Shown here piece by piece: positions 25,275 through 34,644 of a stretch of 64,000 nucleotides of DNA; positions within the stretch are counted from its first letter, which is position 1, and each line of letters opens with the position of its first letter. The notes below the pieces were generated by a model that worked only from the letters and a program-made list of their open reading frames with translations, made no database searches and was not told the origin of the DNA. The DNA is from Rhodospirillaceae bacterium (GTDB lineage Bacteria > Pseudomonadota > Alphaproteobacteria > Rhodospirillales > Rhodospirillaceae). The DNA lies in the NCBI GenBank assembly GCA_028822445.1, contig JAPKDQ010000006.1, forward strand, positions 62,001 to 126,000, in the 5' to 3' direction. Both the position numbers and the translations under genes were made by a program.

Positions 25275-26285
25275 CTAGTCTCCACTGGGAAGCACGGGGT
25301 CTATGCCAACCCGTTTACCAACGAATTCCAAGGTATAAGCTTTGGTATAGTCAAGTTCGATAGGGAAAACATTGTCTGCTGCCATGACATCAAAGAAAGC
25401 TTTCCATCGCGATTTAGTCATCATACCAATCCCATTAAGCGCCGCATCGCCGCTATCGACTAGACCATACTGTTTTAATATATCTCGCCCATATGTCAGC
25501 AGCTCATCGGTCATATCTGGATTATCACGCTTAATAAGCGCATAGCCAGGTGAGGGGTCTGTATATAGGAAACTGTACCACCCGCGGATGCTGGCATCGA
25601 TAAACCGCTGCACCAGGTCGGGGTTATTATGGATCAGTTTCTGAGATGTCTGAATCACAGCCGCATAACTAGCGTAGCCGGAGTCGGCGAGTAAGAAGAC
25701 TTTAGCCTCGATCCCAGCCTGGCTAATAACGAATGGCTCACTTGTAAGGTAGCCCTGCTGGACTGATGTTGGATCAGCAAGAAAAGGCGCTACGTTGAAG
25801 GTGTAAGGCGCAATCCTATTATCTGTAAAACCATACTTAACTTTTAAAAAACGCCAAAAGCCGATGCGAGTGTCAGGAGAGATCATGATCTTCTCTACCT
25901 TTAGGTCAGAGAGTATTTCATGGCCGCGGGAGGCGTGAGCAATTAGCACCGCCGGATCTTTTTGAAACATGGCCGCAATGGCGACGACAGGTATCTCTTG
26001 ATTGGCAAAATTGATAGGGATGAAAGAATTCGGTGACAGTCCGAAATCTAACCGGCCAGCCGCTAGAAGTTGTGAGTGATTAATTTGGGGTCCACCTTGG
26101 CGGATTATCACATCCAAGTTGACATCCTCATAGAATCCGAGAGCTTGCGCTTGGTAGAAACCACCGTGTTCCGCCTGCGCTCGCCAATCCGTACCAAAAA
26201 TAACGCTATCCGCAGACACCGCTACTGATGAAATGCCTATGGTAATCGCAACCGTAATAAGCGCCCGAGAGAGATCAGGGGCCAT
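25275..26285 (-). CDS. ABC transporter substrate-binding protein (NMT1/THI5-like)
   Basis: The 336-aa periplasmic protein begins with a signal peptide (about 1-25, ending VAVSA). Its start 'FGTDWRAQAEHGGFYQAQAL' followed by 'GFYEDVNLDVIIRQGGP' is typical of NMT1/THI5-like binding proteins such as ThiY (pyrimidine precursor) and RibY (riboflavin). 'GYLTSEPFVI' near 175 is another family feature. The ligand is uncertain; I see no TPP or FMN riboswitch upstream that would settle it. It is the first gene of the transporter operon. Confidence 0.85.
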   Translation of the reverse strand: MAPDLSRALITVAITIGISSVAVSADSVIFGTDWRAQAEHGGFYQAQALGFYEDVNLDVIIRQGGPQINHSQLLAAGRLDFGLSPNSFIPINFANQEIPVVAIAAMFQKDPAVLIAHASRGHEILSDLKVEKIMISPDTRIGFWRFLKVKYGFTDNRIAPYTFNVAPFLADPTSVQQGYLTSEPFVISQAGIEAKVFLLADSGYASYAAVIQTSQKLIHNNPDLVQRFIDASIRGWYSFLYTDPSPGYALIKRDNPDMTDELLTYGRDILKQYGLVDSGDAALNGIGMMTKSRWKAFFDVMAADNVFPIELDYTKAYTLEFVGKRVGIDPVLPSGD

Positions 26286-26656
26286 GATTTATCTCTTACT
26301 AAATGGTGAAGGTATTCGAGCGACCTCCATTAGCTCTCGATCGAGCTCCACCGGAACAAGTATGGTTACGTTGAAGAACCTACTATGCTGAATGATGCTA
26401 ACTGCCACGTCTTCTTGACCTTCCACTAAGCCTCCCCTTAACCATCATGGTGAATGAGCACTGAAGCCGGGTTGTATGAAACCTCTAATGTTTGAATCTC
26501 TGCCACCCAAAACACTGGCCCAACAGACTGAAATAGAGGCGATTTTAGGCTGCGACGCAACAGACAAAAGAGTTTAGCTTCGGCGATTATAGTTTGCCAA
26601 ACACACTGCCTGAATTACATCTAATCCTATTAAAAATATTAAAGAACGACGGCCTT
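26286..26656. other. Divergent intergenic region
   Basis: This 371-bp stretch separates the ABC transporter operon and the lytic transglycosylase gene, which point away from each other, so it should hold both promoters. It contains an 11-bp palindrome (ACCATCATGGT, 26441-26451). No riboswitch fold known to me and no gene were recognised. Confidence 0.5.
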
Positions 26657-27916
26657 ATGACCACAAAACGCTTAAGTCATTCAAAACAAAAAATAAAATT
26701 TATTTTAGCACTAATGATCATGGCCGTAACCTCTTCGAGCCCAGGTTTCACGCTTGCTGACGACACCGCTATTCCCAAACCATCCTTCGAAGACTGGCTT
26801 ACGGTTGTATTATATGAAGCAAGAGAGAGCGGGCTCACCTCTGGGAGAGTCGAGACTGCGTTAAACACCATTACACCAAACCGACGTGTAATAGAGCTGG
26901 ATCAGAAGCAGCCAGAATTCACACAGACATTCTGGGCCTATTTAGATAGTCGCGTGTCCAGTAATAGGATTGAGCGAGGGCGGGAGCTCCTGGCCCAACA
27001 CAGAGAACTACTCACTGGTATCGAAGAGAAATACCGGGTCCAGGGTAGGTTCCTAGTTGCGCTCTGGGGGCTTGAGACCAATTTCGGAAGTCACCTTGGT
27101 GGTTTTCCAGTAATCGAGTCATTGGCAACGCTAGCATATGATGACCGAAGGAGTGATTTCTTTAGATCAGAACTCTTTGATGCCCTAACTATCCTAGAAG
27201 AGAATCACGTGGACATAGACGACATGGTTGGTTCTTGGGCTGGGGCAATGGGACAACCACAGTTTATGCCGTCGACTTTTTCAAGATATGCAGTTGATGA
27301 AGACGACGATGGTCGAAAAGACATATGGGGGAGCTTACCCGACGTTTTCGGCTCTGCATCGAATTATTTAAGCGGCATCGGCTGGGACAATAAATATACA
27401 TGGGGTAGAGAAATACAGCTTCCAACTGACTTCGATCTTGATCAGGCGGCACTGCGTATAATGAAGTCGTTACCCTCTTGGGAAGAATTAGGCGTTCGAC
27501 GAATTGACGGCCGCTCTTTACCCAATACAGACATTGATGCTGCCGTGGTCCTACCCGCAGGTCACAGAGGGCCAGCTTTCCTAGTCTATAATAATTTTGA
27601 AGTGATATTAAATTGGAACCGTTCATTGCTTTACGCGATCTCAGTGGGGCATTTAGCTGATCGATTAATTGGGCTGGGCCCTCTTAAGTCGCCACGTCGA
27701 GCAGACAGCCCGTTGTCGCGGAACGAAGTGACGCAACTGCAAGAGCGACTAAATACACTCGGCTATGACGCTGGAGAGCCGGACGGGCAAGCCGGCCCAA
27801 GAACAAGAGCAGCGCTTAGGGCCTTCCAGAAGGAAAATGAATTACCTGCTGACGGGTATACTGATAAGCGGGCTTACGAGGCGGTTGTAGAGGTCGCAGC
27901 ACGAATTTCTGGTTAG
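26657..27916 (+). CDS. MltB-type lytic murein transglycosylase with peptidoglycan-binding domain
   Basis: The 419-aa protein has a signal peptide (about 1-35, ending TLADD) and an SLT domain of the MltB family: 'FLVALWGLETNFGSHLGGFP' with the catalytic Glu near 140, and 'GSWAGAMGQPQFMPSTF' near 195. A C-terminal PG_binding_1 domain spans about 355-415 ('LQERLNTLGYDAGEPDGQAG'). It cleaves glycan strands of peptidoglycan, forming 1,6-anhydro ends, in the periplasm. The frame is open to a TTG at 26594, but the ATG chosen gives the proper basic start of a signal peptide. It is followed by rlpA, another cell wall gene. Confidence 0.93.
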   Translation: MTTKRLSHSKQKIKFILALMIMAVTSSSPGFTLADDTAIPKPSFEDWLTVVLYEARESGLTSGRVETALNTITPNRRVIELDQKQPEFTQTFWAYLDSRVSSNRIERGRELLAQHRELLTGIEEKYRVQGRFLVALWGLETNFGSHLGGFPVIESLATLAYDDRRSDFFRSELFDALTILEENHVDIDDMVGSWAGAMGQPQFMPSTFSRYAVDEDDDGRKDIWGSLPDVFGSASNYLSGIGWDNKYTWGREIQLPTDFDLDQAALRIMKSLPSWEELGVRRIDGRSLPNTDIDAAVVLPAGHRGPAFLVYNNFEVILNWNRSLLYAISVGHLADRLIGLGPLKSPRRADSPLSRNEVTQLQERLNTLGYDAGEPDGQAGPRTRAALRAFQKENELPADGYTDKRAYEAVVEVAARISG

Positions 27917-27996
27917 CGATAGTCCTGTCCTTGCTTAGTCGGGACCTCGGCCATAAAATGCAACATAGTGTTGCGAGTCGGTGAAGGATCCACAAT

Positions 27997-29007
27997 ATGC
28001 GGCAAGCGCAAGGCCTTCGCAGCCTCGCAATAATCAGTTTTTCACTGATGGCTTTGGCCGGTTGCGCGAGTGATCAGCGGATTTTAGATAAAACTAACCC
28101 TGATTTTCCTCCTTACATGCAGCTCGGACGTGACACTAATGGCAACATCGTCACGAGCTTTAAGATTGGTAAGCCCTATCAAATTTATGGCGTTTGGTAC
28201 TATCCAGCTGAGGACTTTGGTTACAACGAGGTTGGGATCGCGTCTTGGTATGGGCCTGGCTTTAATGGAAAGAGGACAGCGAACGGCGAAGTCTATGACA
28301 TGAATGCGCTGACAGCCGCGCATAAGACATTGCCAATTCCTTCCGTCGTTCATGTTACTAATCTTGAAAATGGTCGAATGCTAAAGGTTCGCATCAACGA
28401 CCGTGGCCCGTTTGTTGAAGGCCGTATTATCGACCTCTCCTTGCGCGCGGCCGAGTTACTAGATGTTCAAAGGAAAGGAACCGCAAGAGTTCGTGTTGAA
28501 TTGGTTCCGGAAGACTCCCTTACATTAAAGCACTGGGCCCTTGATGCGAAAGGGCAGACTCCCGTTACAGATATGCCTATCGTAAGTGCAGCACCACGGC
28601 CAATGATCGTAGCCGAAACATTGACACCTGCTAGCCCCGCGGGAGTTGTCATCACCTCTGCCGCCGGGCGTTCCTCAGCAATCGAAAGCATCACAAGCAC
28701 CCACTTATCTCCACCGCCTATCACTGGGAACTCGCAATCACCTATGGTTACTGCCGCTGTGCCGGGATCTCTATCCAGACCTCAGCTCTACGTTCAAGCC
28801 GGTGCTTTTACGGACATCAACAAGGCCCATAGGCTAGAAGCTCAATTATCAGAAATAGGAAACACCGTTGTCGCGATAGCAGATATTGGGGGGAGGGTAT
28901 TTCACCGTGTCAGAATTGGACCGGTGGTCGACCAAGAAACAGCCAAACAATTACTGTCAGAAGTGCTAAACCAGGGCTATGAAGGCGCTCGAATAATCCA
29001 AGATTAG
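27997..29007 (+). CDS. rlpA: Septal ring lytic transglycosylase RlpA family lipoprotein
   Basis: The 336-aa protein has a lipoprotein signal with lipobox LAGC (Cys near residue 23), a double-psi beta-barrel domain at about 77-165 ('GIASWYGPGFNGKRTANGE', 'NDRGPFVEGRIIDLS'), a Pro/Ser-rich linker, and a C-terminal SPOR domain at about 263-335 ('LYVQAGAFTDINKAHRLEAQ'). RlpA digests denuded glycan at the division septum, and SPOR brings it there. It is the first gene of a conserved run rlpA-dacC-tmk-holB-metG-tatD. Confidence 0.95.
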   Translation: MRQAQGLRSLAIISFSLMALAGCASDQRILDKTNPDFPPYMQLGRDTNGNIVTSFKIGKPYQIYGVWYYPAEDFGYNEVGIASWYGPGFNGKRTANGEVYDMNALTAAHKTLPIPSVVHVTNLENGRMLKVRINDRGPFVEGRIIDLSLRAAELLDVQRKGTARVRVELVPEDSLTLKHWALDAKGQTPVTDMPIVSAAPRPMIVAETLTPASPAGVVITSAAGRSSAIESITSTHLSPPPITGNSQSPMVTAAVPGSLSRPQLYVQAGAFTDINKAHRLEAQLSEIGNTVVAIADIGGRVFHRVRIGPVVDQETAKQLLSEVLNQGYEGARIIQD

Positions 29008-29055
29008 AATGACTTTGCCATTACATTGCCGGATTGGGGGGCAACAAGCAGACCT

Positions 29056-30222
29056 ATGACACATATCTTTCGATATCTATCAACTGGCCTTTTAGCAGTC
29101 CTAATTGGTGTCTCACAGTCACCTTCTGCTTGGGCAATCGACATTGCAGCCCGCGAGTACATTCTCGTCGATTTCGAAACGGGAAGCGTCCTCGATAGCC
29201 ATAAAGCCGATGAATCGATGCCGCCGTCATCCATGTCTAAACTAATGACCGCCTATATGGTATTTGAAGCCATTCATTCTGGTGATTTGTCCCTCGACGA
29301 TGAATTTATGGTGAGCGAGAACGCATGGCGTCAGGGCGGAGCCGCCTCTGGCGGTTCGACTATGTTCCTTGAGCCAAACACCCGGGTACGGGTTGAAGAC
29401 CTTTTGCGAGGGATCATCATTCAGTCAGGCAATGACGCCTGTATTATTGTTGCCGAGAATATGGCTGGAAGTGAAGAAGCCTTTGCAGACGAGATGACGG
29501 ACCGGGCCCGCGACCTCGGGCTAACAGGCAGTAACTTTGCGAATGCGACCGGCTTGCCGGACCCCGATCATTACATGACGGCTACCGACCTCGCGCTGCT
29601 CGCTAGGCTTATCATCACCAACTTTCCTGAATACTATTCTCTCTATGAAGAGACTGAATTTACCTATAACGACATCAAGCAATTCAATCGTAACCCGCTA
29701 CTTTACCGTCCCGGCGGTGCAGATGGTCTTAAAACAGGTCATACTGACATTGCAGGGTATGGACTGACGGCCTCAGCAATGCGGGATGGCAAACGATTGA
29801 TCCTCGTCGCGAATGGCATGGAAAGCACGCAAGCCCGTTCAGAAGAGACGGCTAAACTTATGGATTGGGGTTTTCGTAACTTTACGAATAAAGACCTCTT
29901 CCGAGCTGGAGAGGTGGTTTCAGATGCCGAAGTCTGGCTAGGCCTCGAGGCAACTGTTCCACTCATCATAGAGAAAGACGTTACCGTCACCATACCGAGG
30001 CGAGCATGGCGTACTCTTGAGGTTAAGGCTGTTTACGACGGCCCGATCGCCGCCCCAATTCAACAAGGGAACAAGATTGCAAAGCTTGTGATAGATGGAG
30101 AGGGAATGTCCCCACTTGAATACGACCTTGTAGCGGGAGCACCCGTCCCTAAGCTTGGATTTACCGGACGCATACAAGCCGCGGCTTCGCAAATAATCTT
30201 TGGCTTTTCCATCAACAATTAG
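29056..30222 (+). CDS. dacC: D-alanyl-D-alanine carboxypeptidase (PBP5/6 family)
   Basis: The 388-aa protein has a signal peptide (1-27, ending PSAWA), then the penicillin-binding motifs SxxK ('PPSSMSKLMTA' near 58), SGN ('IIQSGNDACII' near 120) and KTG ('DGLKTGHTDIAGYG' near 220). A C-terminal beta domain and an amphipathic tail follow, as in PBP5. It trims the terminal D-Ala from peptidoglycan pentapeptides at the outer face of the inner membrane. The frame extends to a TTG at 29026; the ATG before the signal peptide is preferred. The symbol is by family, since dacA/dacC/dacD cannot be told apart here. Confidence 0.93.
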   Translation: MTHIFRYLSTGLLAVLIGVSQSPSAWAIDIAAREYILVDFETGSVLDSHKADESMPPSSMSKLMTAYMVFEAIHSGDLSLDDEFMVSENAWRQGGAASGGSTMFLEPNTRVRVEDLLRGIIIQSGNDACIIVAENMAGSEEAFADEMTDRARDLGLTGSNFANATGLPDPDHYMTATDLALLARLIITNFPEYYSLYEETEFTYNDIKQFNRNPLLYRPGGADGLKTGHTDIAGYGLTASAMRDGKRLILVANGMESTQARSEETAKLMDWGFRNFTNKDLFRAGEVVSDAEVWLGLEATVPLIIEKDVTVTIPRRAWRTLEVKAVYDGPIAAPIQQGNKIAKLVIDGEGMSPLEYDLVAGAPVPKLGFTGRIQAAASQIIFGFSINN

Positions 30223-30258
30223 AGCCGTAACCGGCGCATTAGAAATAGGGACAGTCTC

Positions 30259-30897
30259 GTGGCACGAGGCCTATTCATCACTTTAGAAGGCGGCGAAGGC
30301 AGCGGTAAATCAACGCAGTCAAAGCGACTTCAGGCCAGACTAGAGGCTGAGGGGCAAAGTGTAATTATCACGCGTGAACCCGGCGGTTCACCAGGTGCAG
30401 AGGCAATACGGTCGCTTCTCGTGACAGGGGCTGCGGATCGCTGGGACGGCATGACGGAAGCCTTTCTTTTGTTTGCCGCGCGTCGTGATCATGTTGAAAG
30501 AATAATCAAACCGGCACTAGATAGAGGCACTACAGTAATCTGCGATCGGTTCACAGATTCCACCATGGCCTATCAAGGTTATGGCCATAACCTTGGCCGT
30601 GAGCCCGTTGAACAGCTGAACAGAATAGCTCTTAATGACTTCAAACCAGACATCACATTAATTTTGGACCTGGCTGTAGAAGTGGGCCTGAAACGCGCAG
30701 TTTCTCGCGGCGGCGACGAACTTCGGTACGAAGATATGGATGTAGCCTTTCACCATCGACTCCGTGAAGGCTTTATAGATATCGCGAAGCGTGACCCGAA
30801 CCGATGTCATGTCATCGATGCGACCGGTTCAGAAGACGAGGTCTCTAATCGTCTTCAGGGCGTAGTATTAACAGCGGTGAAATCCGGGAATGGCTAG
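30259..30897 (+). CDS. tmk: Thymidylate kinase
   Basis: The 212-aa kinase has the P-loop 'EGGEGSGKSTQSKRL' near residue 8, the DR(Y/F) motif 'VICDRFTDSTMAYQGYG' near 95, and a basic lid region. It phosphorylates dTMP to dTDP, required for DNA synthesis. The start codon is GTG (GTGGCACGAGG), since no ATG lies before the P-loop. It overlaps holB by 8 bp, the usual tmk-holB arrangement. Confidence 0.95.
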   Translation: MARGLFITLEGGEGSGKSTQSKRLQARLEAEGQSVIITREPGGSPGAEAIRSLLVTGAADRWDGMTEAFLLFAARRDHVERIIKPALDRGTTVICDRFTDSTMAYQGYGHNLGREPVEQLNRIALNDFKPDITLILDLAVEVGLKRAVSRGGDELRYEDMDVAFHHRLREGFIDIAKRDPNRCHVIDATGSEDEVSNRLQGVVLTAVKSGNG

Positions 30898-32014
30898 AAA
30901 ACCAAAGATATCTTCACCGGAGGACCAGGTCCCGTTAGCACGGGATAACCCTTACTTCAGCGGGCATAACGAAGCAGAGCGCACGTTCTTAGATGCGTGG
31001 ACATCTGGTCGCCTCGCTCATGCTTGGCTGATCTGTGGGCCACGCGGGATTGGTAAAGCGACATTGGCCTACCGCATGGCTCGGTTCGCTTTGTCTCAAC
31101 CCAATGACGCTGATCAAGGGGGTGGCCTATTTGGCGACCCTACCCCTGAATCTGACACATTGCAGATGTCCGGAGAGCATCCAGTCTTCAGACGTGTTTC
31201 AGCTCAGGGGCATGGCGATTTTAGAGCCATTGAACGGGCCTGGGCCGACACTAAACAGAGTAAGCGAAAAGCATCCATATCAGTTAGCGAGGTCAGAGGG
31301 ATCGGTAGCTTTCTTCGACTGACCCCGGCCGAAGGCGGATGGCGTGTCGTGGTCATCGACGCCGCGGATGAAATGAACCACAACGCTGAGAACGCCGTTC
31401 TTAAAGTACTCGAGGAACCACCACAAAAAGCGCTAATATTCCTGGTATCACACAATCCCGCGAGATTGCTACCCACGGTCAGATCACGGTGTCGGCGTCT
31501 GGATTTATCGCCTTTGCCCACGCAAACCGTTTCAACATTACTGACCCGCTACCGACCAGATTTTTCGAGTTCAGAGACTGGTCCTCTATCCGTTTTAGCA
31601 GATGGATCCATTGGCCGAGCCATAGAATTGGCTAATTCAGGAGGGTTAGACCTATTCAGGAACCTTATCGGTGTGCTCGCAACTCTACCTAAAATGGACA
31701 TCACGATGGCTCATGCATTATCTGATAAGACGTTCAAGGGAGAGGGGTTTCGCACCGTTGCTGACCTTTTGACCTGGTGGTTGGCCCGAATGGTGACCGT
31801 CACCGCCAAGGATGGCTGGTCTCAGGTCCAAGAAATTGTACCTGGAGAACACGCAATAGCTGATCGGCTGTGTGCCAGTGCTGGCCTTGATCAATGGGTA
31901 GAGGTGTGGGAAAAGATCGCCCGCTTATTCGAGCGCGCCGATGCGGTGCATCTCGACAGAAAGCACACCGTTCTCAACGCGCTTCTCGCCATCGAGAAAA
32001 GGGCAGCCGGATAA
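30890..32014 (+). CDS. holB: DNA polymerase III subunit delta'
   Basis: The 374-aa protein is an AAA+ clamp-loader subunit: 'LAHAWLICGPRGIGKATLAY' near residue 45 (P-loop-like), 'SEVRGIGSFLRLTPAEGGWR', 'VIDAADEMNHNAENAVLKVL' then 'EEPP' (Walker B region and sensor), and 'RSRCRRLDLSPL', typical of HolB. The spacing between P-loop and Walker B is long, as in alphaproteobacterial delta' with its extra insert. It helps load the beta sliding clamp. It overlaps tmk and precedes metG by 39 bp. Confidence 0.93.
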   Translation: MARKPKISSPEDQVPLARDNPYFSGHNEAERTFLDAWTSGRLAHAWLICGPRGIGKATLAYRMARFALSQPNDADQGGGLFGDPTPESDTLQMSGEHPVFRRVSAQGHGDFRAIERAWADTKQSKRKASISVSEVRGIGSFLRLTPAEGGWRVVVIDAADEMNHNAENAVLKVLEEPPQKALIFLVSHNPARLLPTVRSRCRRLDLSPLPTQTVSTLLTRYRPDFSSSETGPLSVLADGSIGRAIELANSGGLDLFRNLIGVLATLPKMDITMAHALSDKTFKGEGFRTVADLLTWWLARMVTVTAKDGWSQVQEIVPGEHAIADRLCASAGLDQWVEVWEKIARLFERADAVHLDRKHTVLNALLAIEKRAAG

Positions 32015-32053
32015 CCCGGAAGCCCCAGCATTGGCGCAGCGCTGGAGTTTGCT

Positions 32054-33631
32054 ATGACTGGCGGATCAAACAAAACCTTTTACGTCACGACACCCATCTA
32101 CTACGTCAATGACAAGCCCCATACCGGGCATGCCTACACTACCATAGCCTGCGATGTATTGGCACGTTTTAAGCGACTGGATGGGTATCGAGTAAAATTC
32201 CTCACTGGAACGGATGAGCATGGGCAGAAGGTCGCTAAAGCCGCCGCTGAGAAGGGGATTAGCCCACAGGCCTTTACGGATGAGGTCTCGAAGACATTTA
32301 GTGACCTGACCGAAACACTGGACGTCACCAACGACGACTTCATTCGCACCACGGAAGACCGGCACACAAAGGCCTGTCAGGCTCTGTGGATCAGGATCGC
32401 CGAGAAAACGGCTCCAGACGGCAAGCCTTGGATTGTGTTGGATAAGTACTCAGGCTGGTACTCGGTGAGGGACGAGGCATATCATACCGAAGATGAGCTG
32501 ACGAAGGGGCCAGATGAAACTAAGCTAGCGCCCAACGGTAATCCTGTTGAGTGGGTCGAGGAGGAGAGCTACTTCTTCAGACTCTCCGCCGCGGAACCCC
32601 TTCTTCTTGAATACTACGATGCCCACTCGGATTTCATCGCGCCCAAGAGCCGCCGGAACGAAGTTACCAGCTTTGTTAAGGGCGGTCTCAGAGACCTTTC
32701 AATTTCCCGCACTACGTTCGATTGGGGGGTCCCGGTCCCGGGAAACGACAAACACGTCATGTATGTCTGGATCGATGCCTTAACAAACTACATCACCGCT
32801 GCCGGCTATCCTGATGAAAAGACGGCAGATTATAAAGCCTTCTGGCCGGCAGACCTCCATATGATTGGTAAGGACATCATCCGCTTCCATTGTGTGTACT
32901 GGCCCGCGTTCTTGCTTGCGGCTGGCTTGCCTTTACCGAAGCGTATCTTCGCCCATGGATGGTGGACCATTGAAGGCCAGAAGATGTCTAAATCCCTTGG
33001 AAACGCGATCGATCCAAATGCTCTGATCGAGGCCTATGGTTTAGATCAACTGCGCTATTTCTTGCTCCGGGAAGTGCCTTTTGGGAATGACGGAGATTTC
33101 TCTAAAACTGCCCTAATACAACGCGCCAACGGGGAACTTGCAAACGAATTCGGGAACCTATCACAGCGCGTACTATCTATGATCAACAAGAACTGTAACG
33201 CCAAGGTCCCAATGCCGGGCGATTTCTCAGATGAAGATGCTGAACTGCTGAATGCCGCAGCATCTATGTTGGAGCCCGTCCGCGAGGCCATTGATCGCCA
33301 GGCCTTCCATGAGGCACTGGAAGTCATTTGGACCGTAGTTCGGGCCGCCAATGCCTATGTGGACAAGCAAGCACCTTGGATTCTGCGCAAAGAAGACCCA
33401 GCTCGCATGGGGACGGTGCTCTACGTGCTAACGGATGTCATTCGACTGTTAGCTTTAGTGATGCAGCCTTTCACACCCCATGCCTGTGAAGACATCCTGG
33501 ATCAATTAGCAATCCCATTTGATAGCCGTAACTTTGAGGCTTTTGCCCCTGGGCACGCTCCAGTACCAGGAGAAGACTTACCTAAGCCAGAGCCAGTCTT
33601 TCAACGGCTTGAAATGCCAGAAACAGAGTAG
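32054..33631 (+). CDS. metG: Methionyl-tRNA synthetase
   Basis: The 525-aa class I synthetase has the HIGH-type motif in 'PIYYVNDKPHTGHAYTT', 'FLTGTDEHGQK', and 'KMSKSLGN' near residue 310. The region after 'GTDEHG' has no four-cysteine zinc knuckle, and the length matches the short metG type without the C-terminal tRNA-binding domain. It charges tRNA-Met with methionine. It sits in the conserved holB-metG-tatD order. Confidence 0.96.
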   Translation: MTGGSNKTFYVTTPIYYVNDKPHTGHAYTTIACDVLARFKRLDGYRVKFLTGTDEHGQKVAKAAAEKGISPQAFTDEVSKTFSDLTETLDVTNDDFIRTTEDRHTKACQALWIRIAEKTAPDGKPWIVLDKYSGWYSVRDEAYHTEDELTKGPDETKLAPNGNPVEWVEEESYFFRLSAAEPLLLEYYDAHSDFIAPKSRRNEVTSFVKGGLRDLSISRTTFDWGVPVPGNDKHVMYVWIDALTNYITAAGYPDEKTADYKAFWPADLHMIGKDIIRFHCVYWPAFLLAAGLPLPKRIFAHGWWTIEGQKMSKSLGNAIDPNALIEAYGLDQLRYFLLREVPFGNDGDFSKTALIQRANGELANEFGNLSQRVLSMINKNCNAKVPMPGDFSDEDAELLNAAASMLEPVREAIDRQAFHEALEVIWTVVRAANAYVDKQAPWILRKEDPARMGTVLYVLTDVIRLLALVMQPFTPHACEDILDQLAIPFDSRNFEAFAPGHAPVPGEDLPKPEPVFQRLEMPETE

Positions 33632-33644
33632 GAACCTCGTAGCC

Positions 33645-34427
33645 ATGCTGGTCGATAGTCACTGTCATCTCGACTTTCCAGACTTCCAAGATGATCTGGA
33701 AGGTGTGGTAGCCCGAGCGCGGGAGGCCGGTGTCGGCCATTTCCTCACTATTTGCACCCATATTACTAGGTTTGAGCAGGTACGCGCCATTGCAGACCGG
33801 TTCGAAGATATGCATTGCACGGTTGGTATTCACCCGCATGAAGCTGAAAACGAGCCGGAAATAGACAAGGCGCGGCTGATCGATATCGCCACCAACGACC
33901 CGAAAGTGGTCGCCTTTGGTGAGACAGGCCTGGATTTCTTCTACGATAACAGCCCTCACGAGGTACAGGAGCGTCAGTTCCGCACCCATATCCAGGCATC
34001 CCGAGACGCAGGGTTACCCATCATCATCCATACTCGTGACGCTGACGGCGATATGACGCGTATCTTAGAGGACGAAATGGCTAAAGGCGCTTTCACTGGA
34101 GTAATACATTGCTTTAGCTCAGGAGCACAACTCGCTGATAAAGCGATAGAATTAGGTCTCTATATTTCACTATCAGGAATAGTCACCTTTAAAAAAGCCG
34201 ACCAGTTGCGCGAGACAGCCAAGCAGATTCCGCTAGACCGGATACTCGTTGAAACAGACTCACCATACCTTGCGCCCATTCCTAAACGCGGGAAACGCAA
34301 TGAGCCCGCGTTTGTTGCTCACACTGCGGCCTGCGTTGCAGAGTTGCATGGGCTTACATCGAACGAGCTGGCGACCAAGACCACAGAGAACTTCTTCCGA
34401 CTTTTTAGCAAAGCCAAGGTGTTATAA
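33645..34427 (+). CDS. tatD: TatD-family metal-dependent DNase
   Basis: The 260-aa TIM-barrel hydrolase starts 'MLVDSHCHLDFPDF' (HxH metal ligands), then 'TVGIHPHEAE', 'AFGETGLDFFYD' (metal Glu), 'PIIIHTRDAD', 'GVIHCFSSGA' and 'ILVETDSPYLAP'. TatD proteins are 3'-5' exonucleases acting on ssDNA/RNA in repair. The frame is open well upstream inside metG, but family starts always lie just before 'xDSHCHL', so this ATG, 13 bp after metG, is chosen. Confidence 0.94.
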   Translation: MLVDSHCHLDFPDFQDDLEGVVARAREAGVGHFLTICTHITRFEQVRAIADRFEDMHCTVGIHPHEAENEPEIDKARLIDIATNDPKVVAFGETGLDFFYDNSPHEVQERQFRTHIQASRDAGLPIIIHTRDADGDMTRILEDEMAKGAFTGVIHCFSSGAQLADKAIELGLYISLSGIVTFKKADQLRETAKQIPLDRILVETDSPYLAPIPKRGKRNEPAFVAHTAACVAELHGLTSNELATKTTENFFRLFSKAKVL

Positions 34428-34644
34428 AAGCTCAGAAGTCCTACTTCAGGTGCAACCTCTAAGATAAAGATTCACAATAATTATTCATAATATACATTAT
34501 GCGACTAAATGATGTAATGGTTTGTGAACTAACCTAATTACATATGTGCTTTCCTAATCCATACTTCCGAAGTGCCGACGAAACTCTGTCACTAGTGTCA
34601 AAACCCGCATGACTATTACACAACTATCCGAGATACTTTAAAAT

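Noticed and set aside
26441-26451. Perfect palindrome ACCATCATGGT as an operator
   Set aside because: A single short palindrome is expected by chance; no second copy seen.
26286-26593. Possible TPP riboswitch before the ThiY-like gene
   Set aside because: The conserved CTGAGA and ACCTGA elements are not present on the minus strand.
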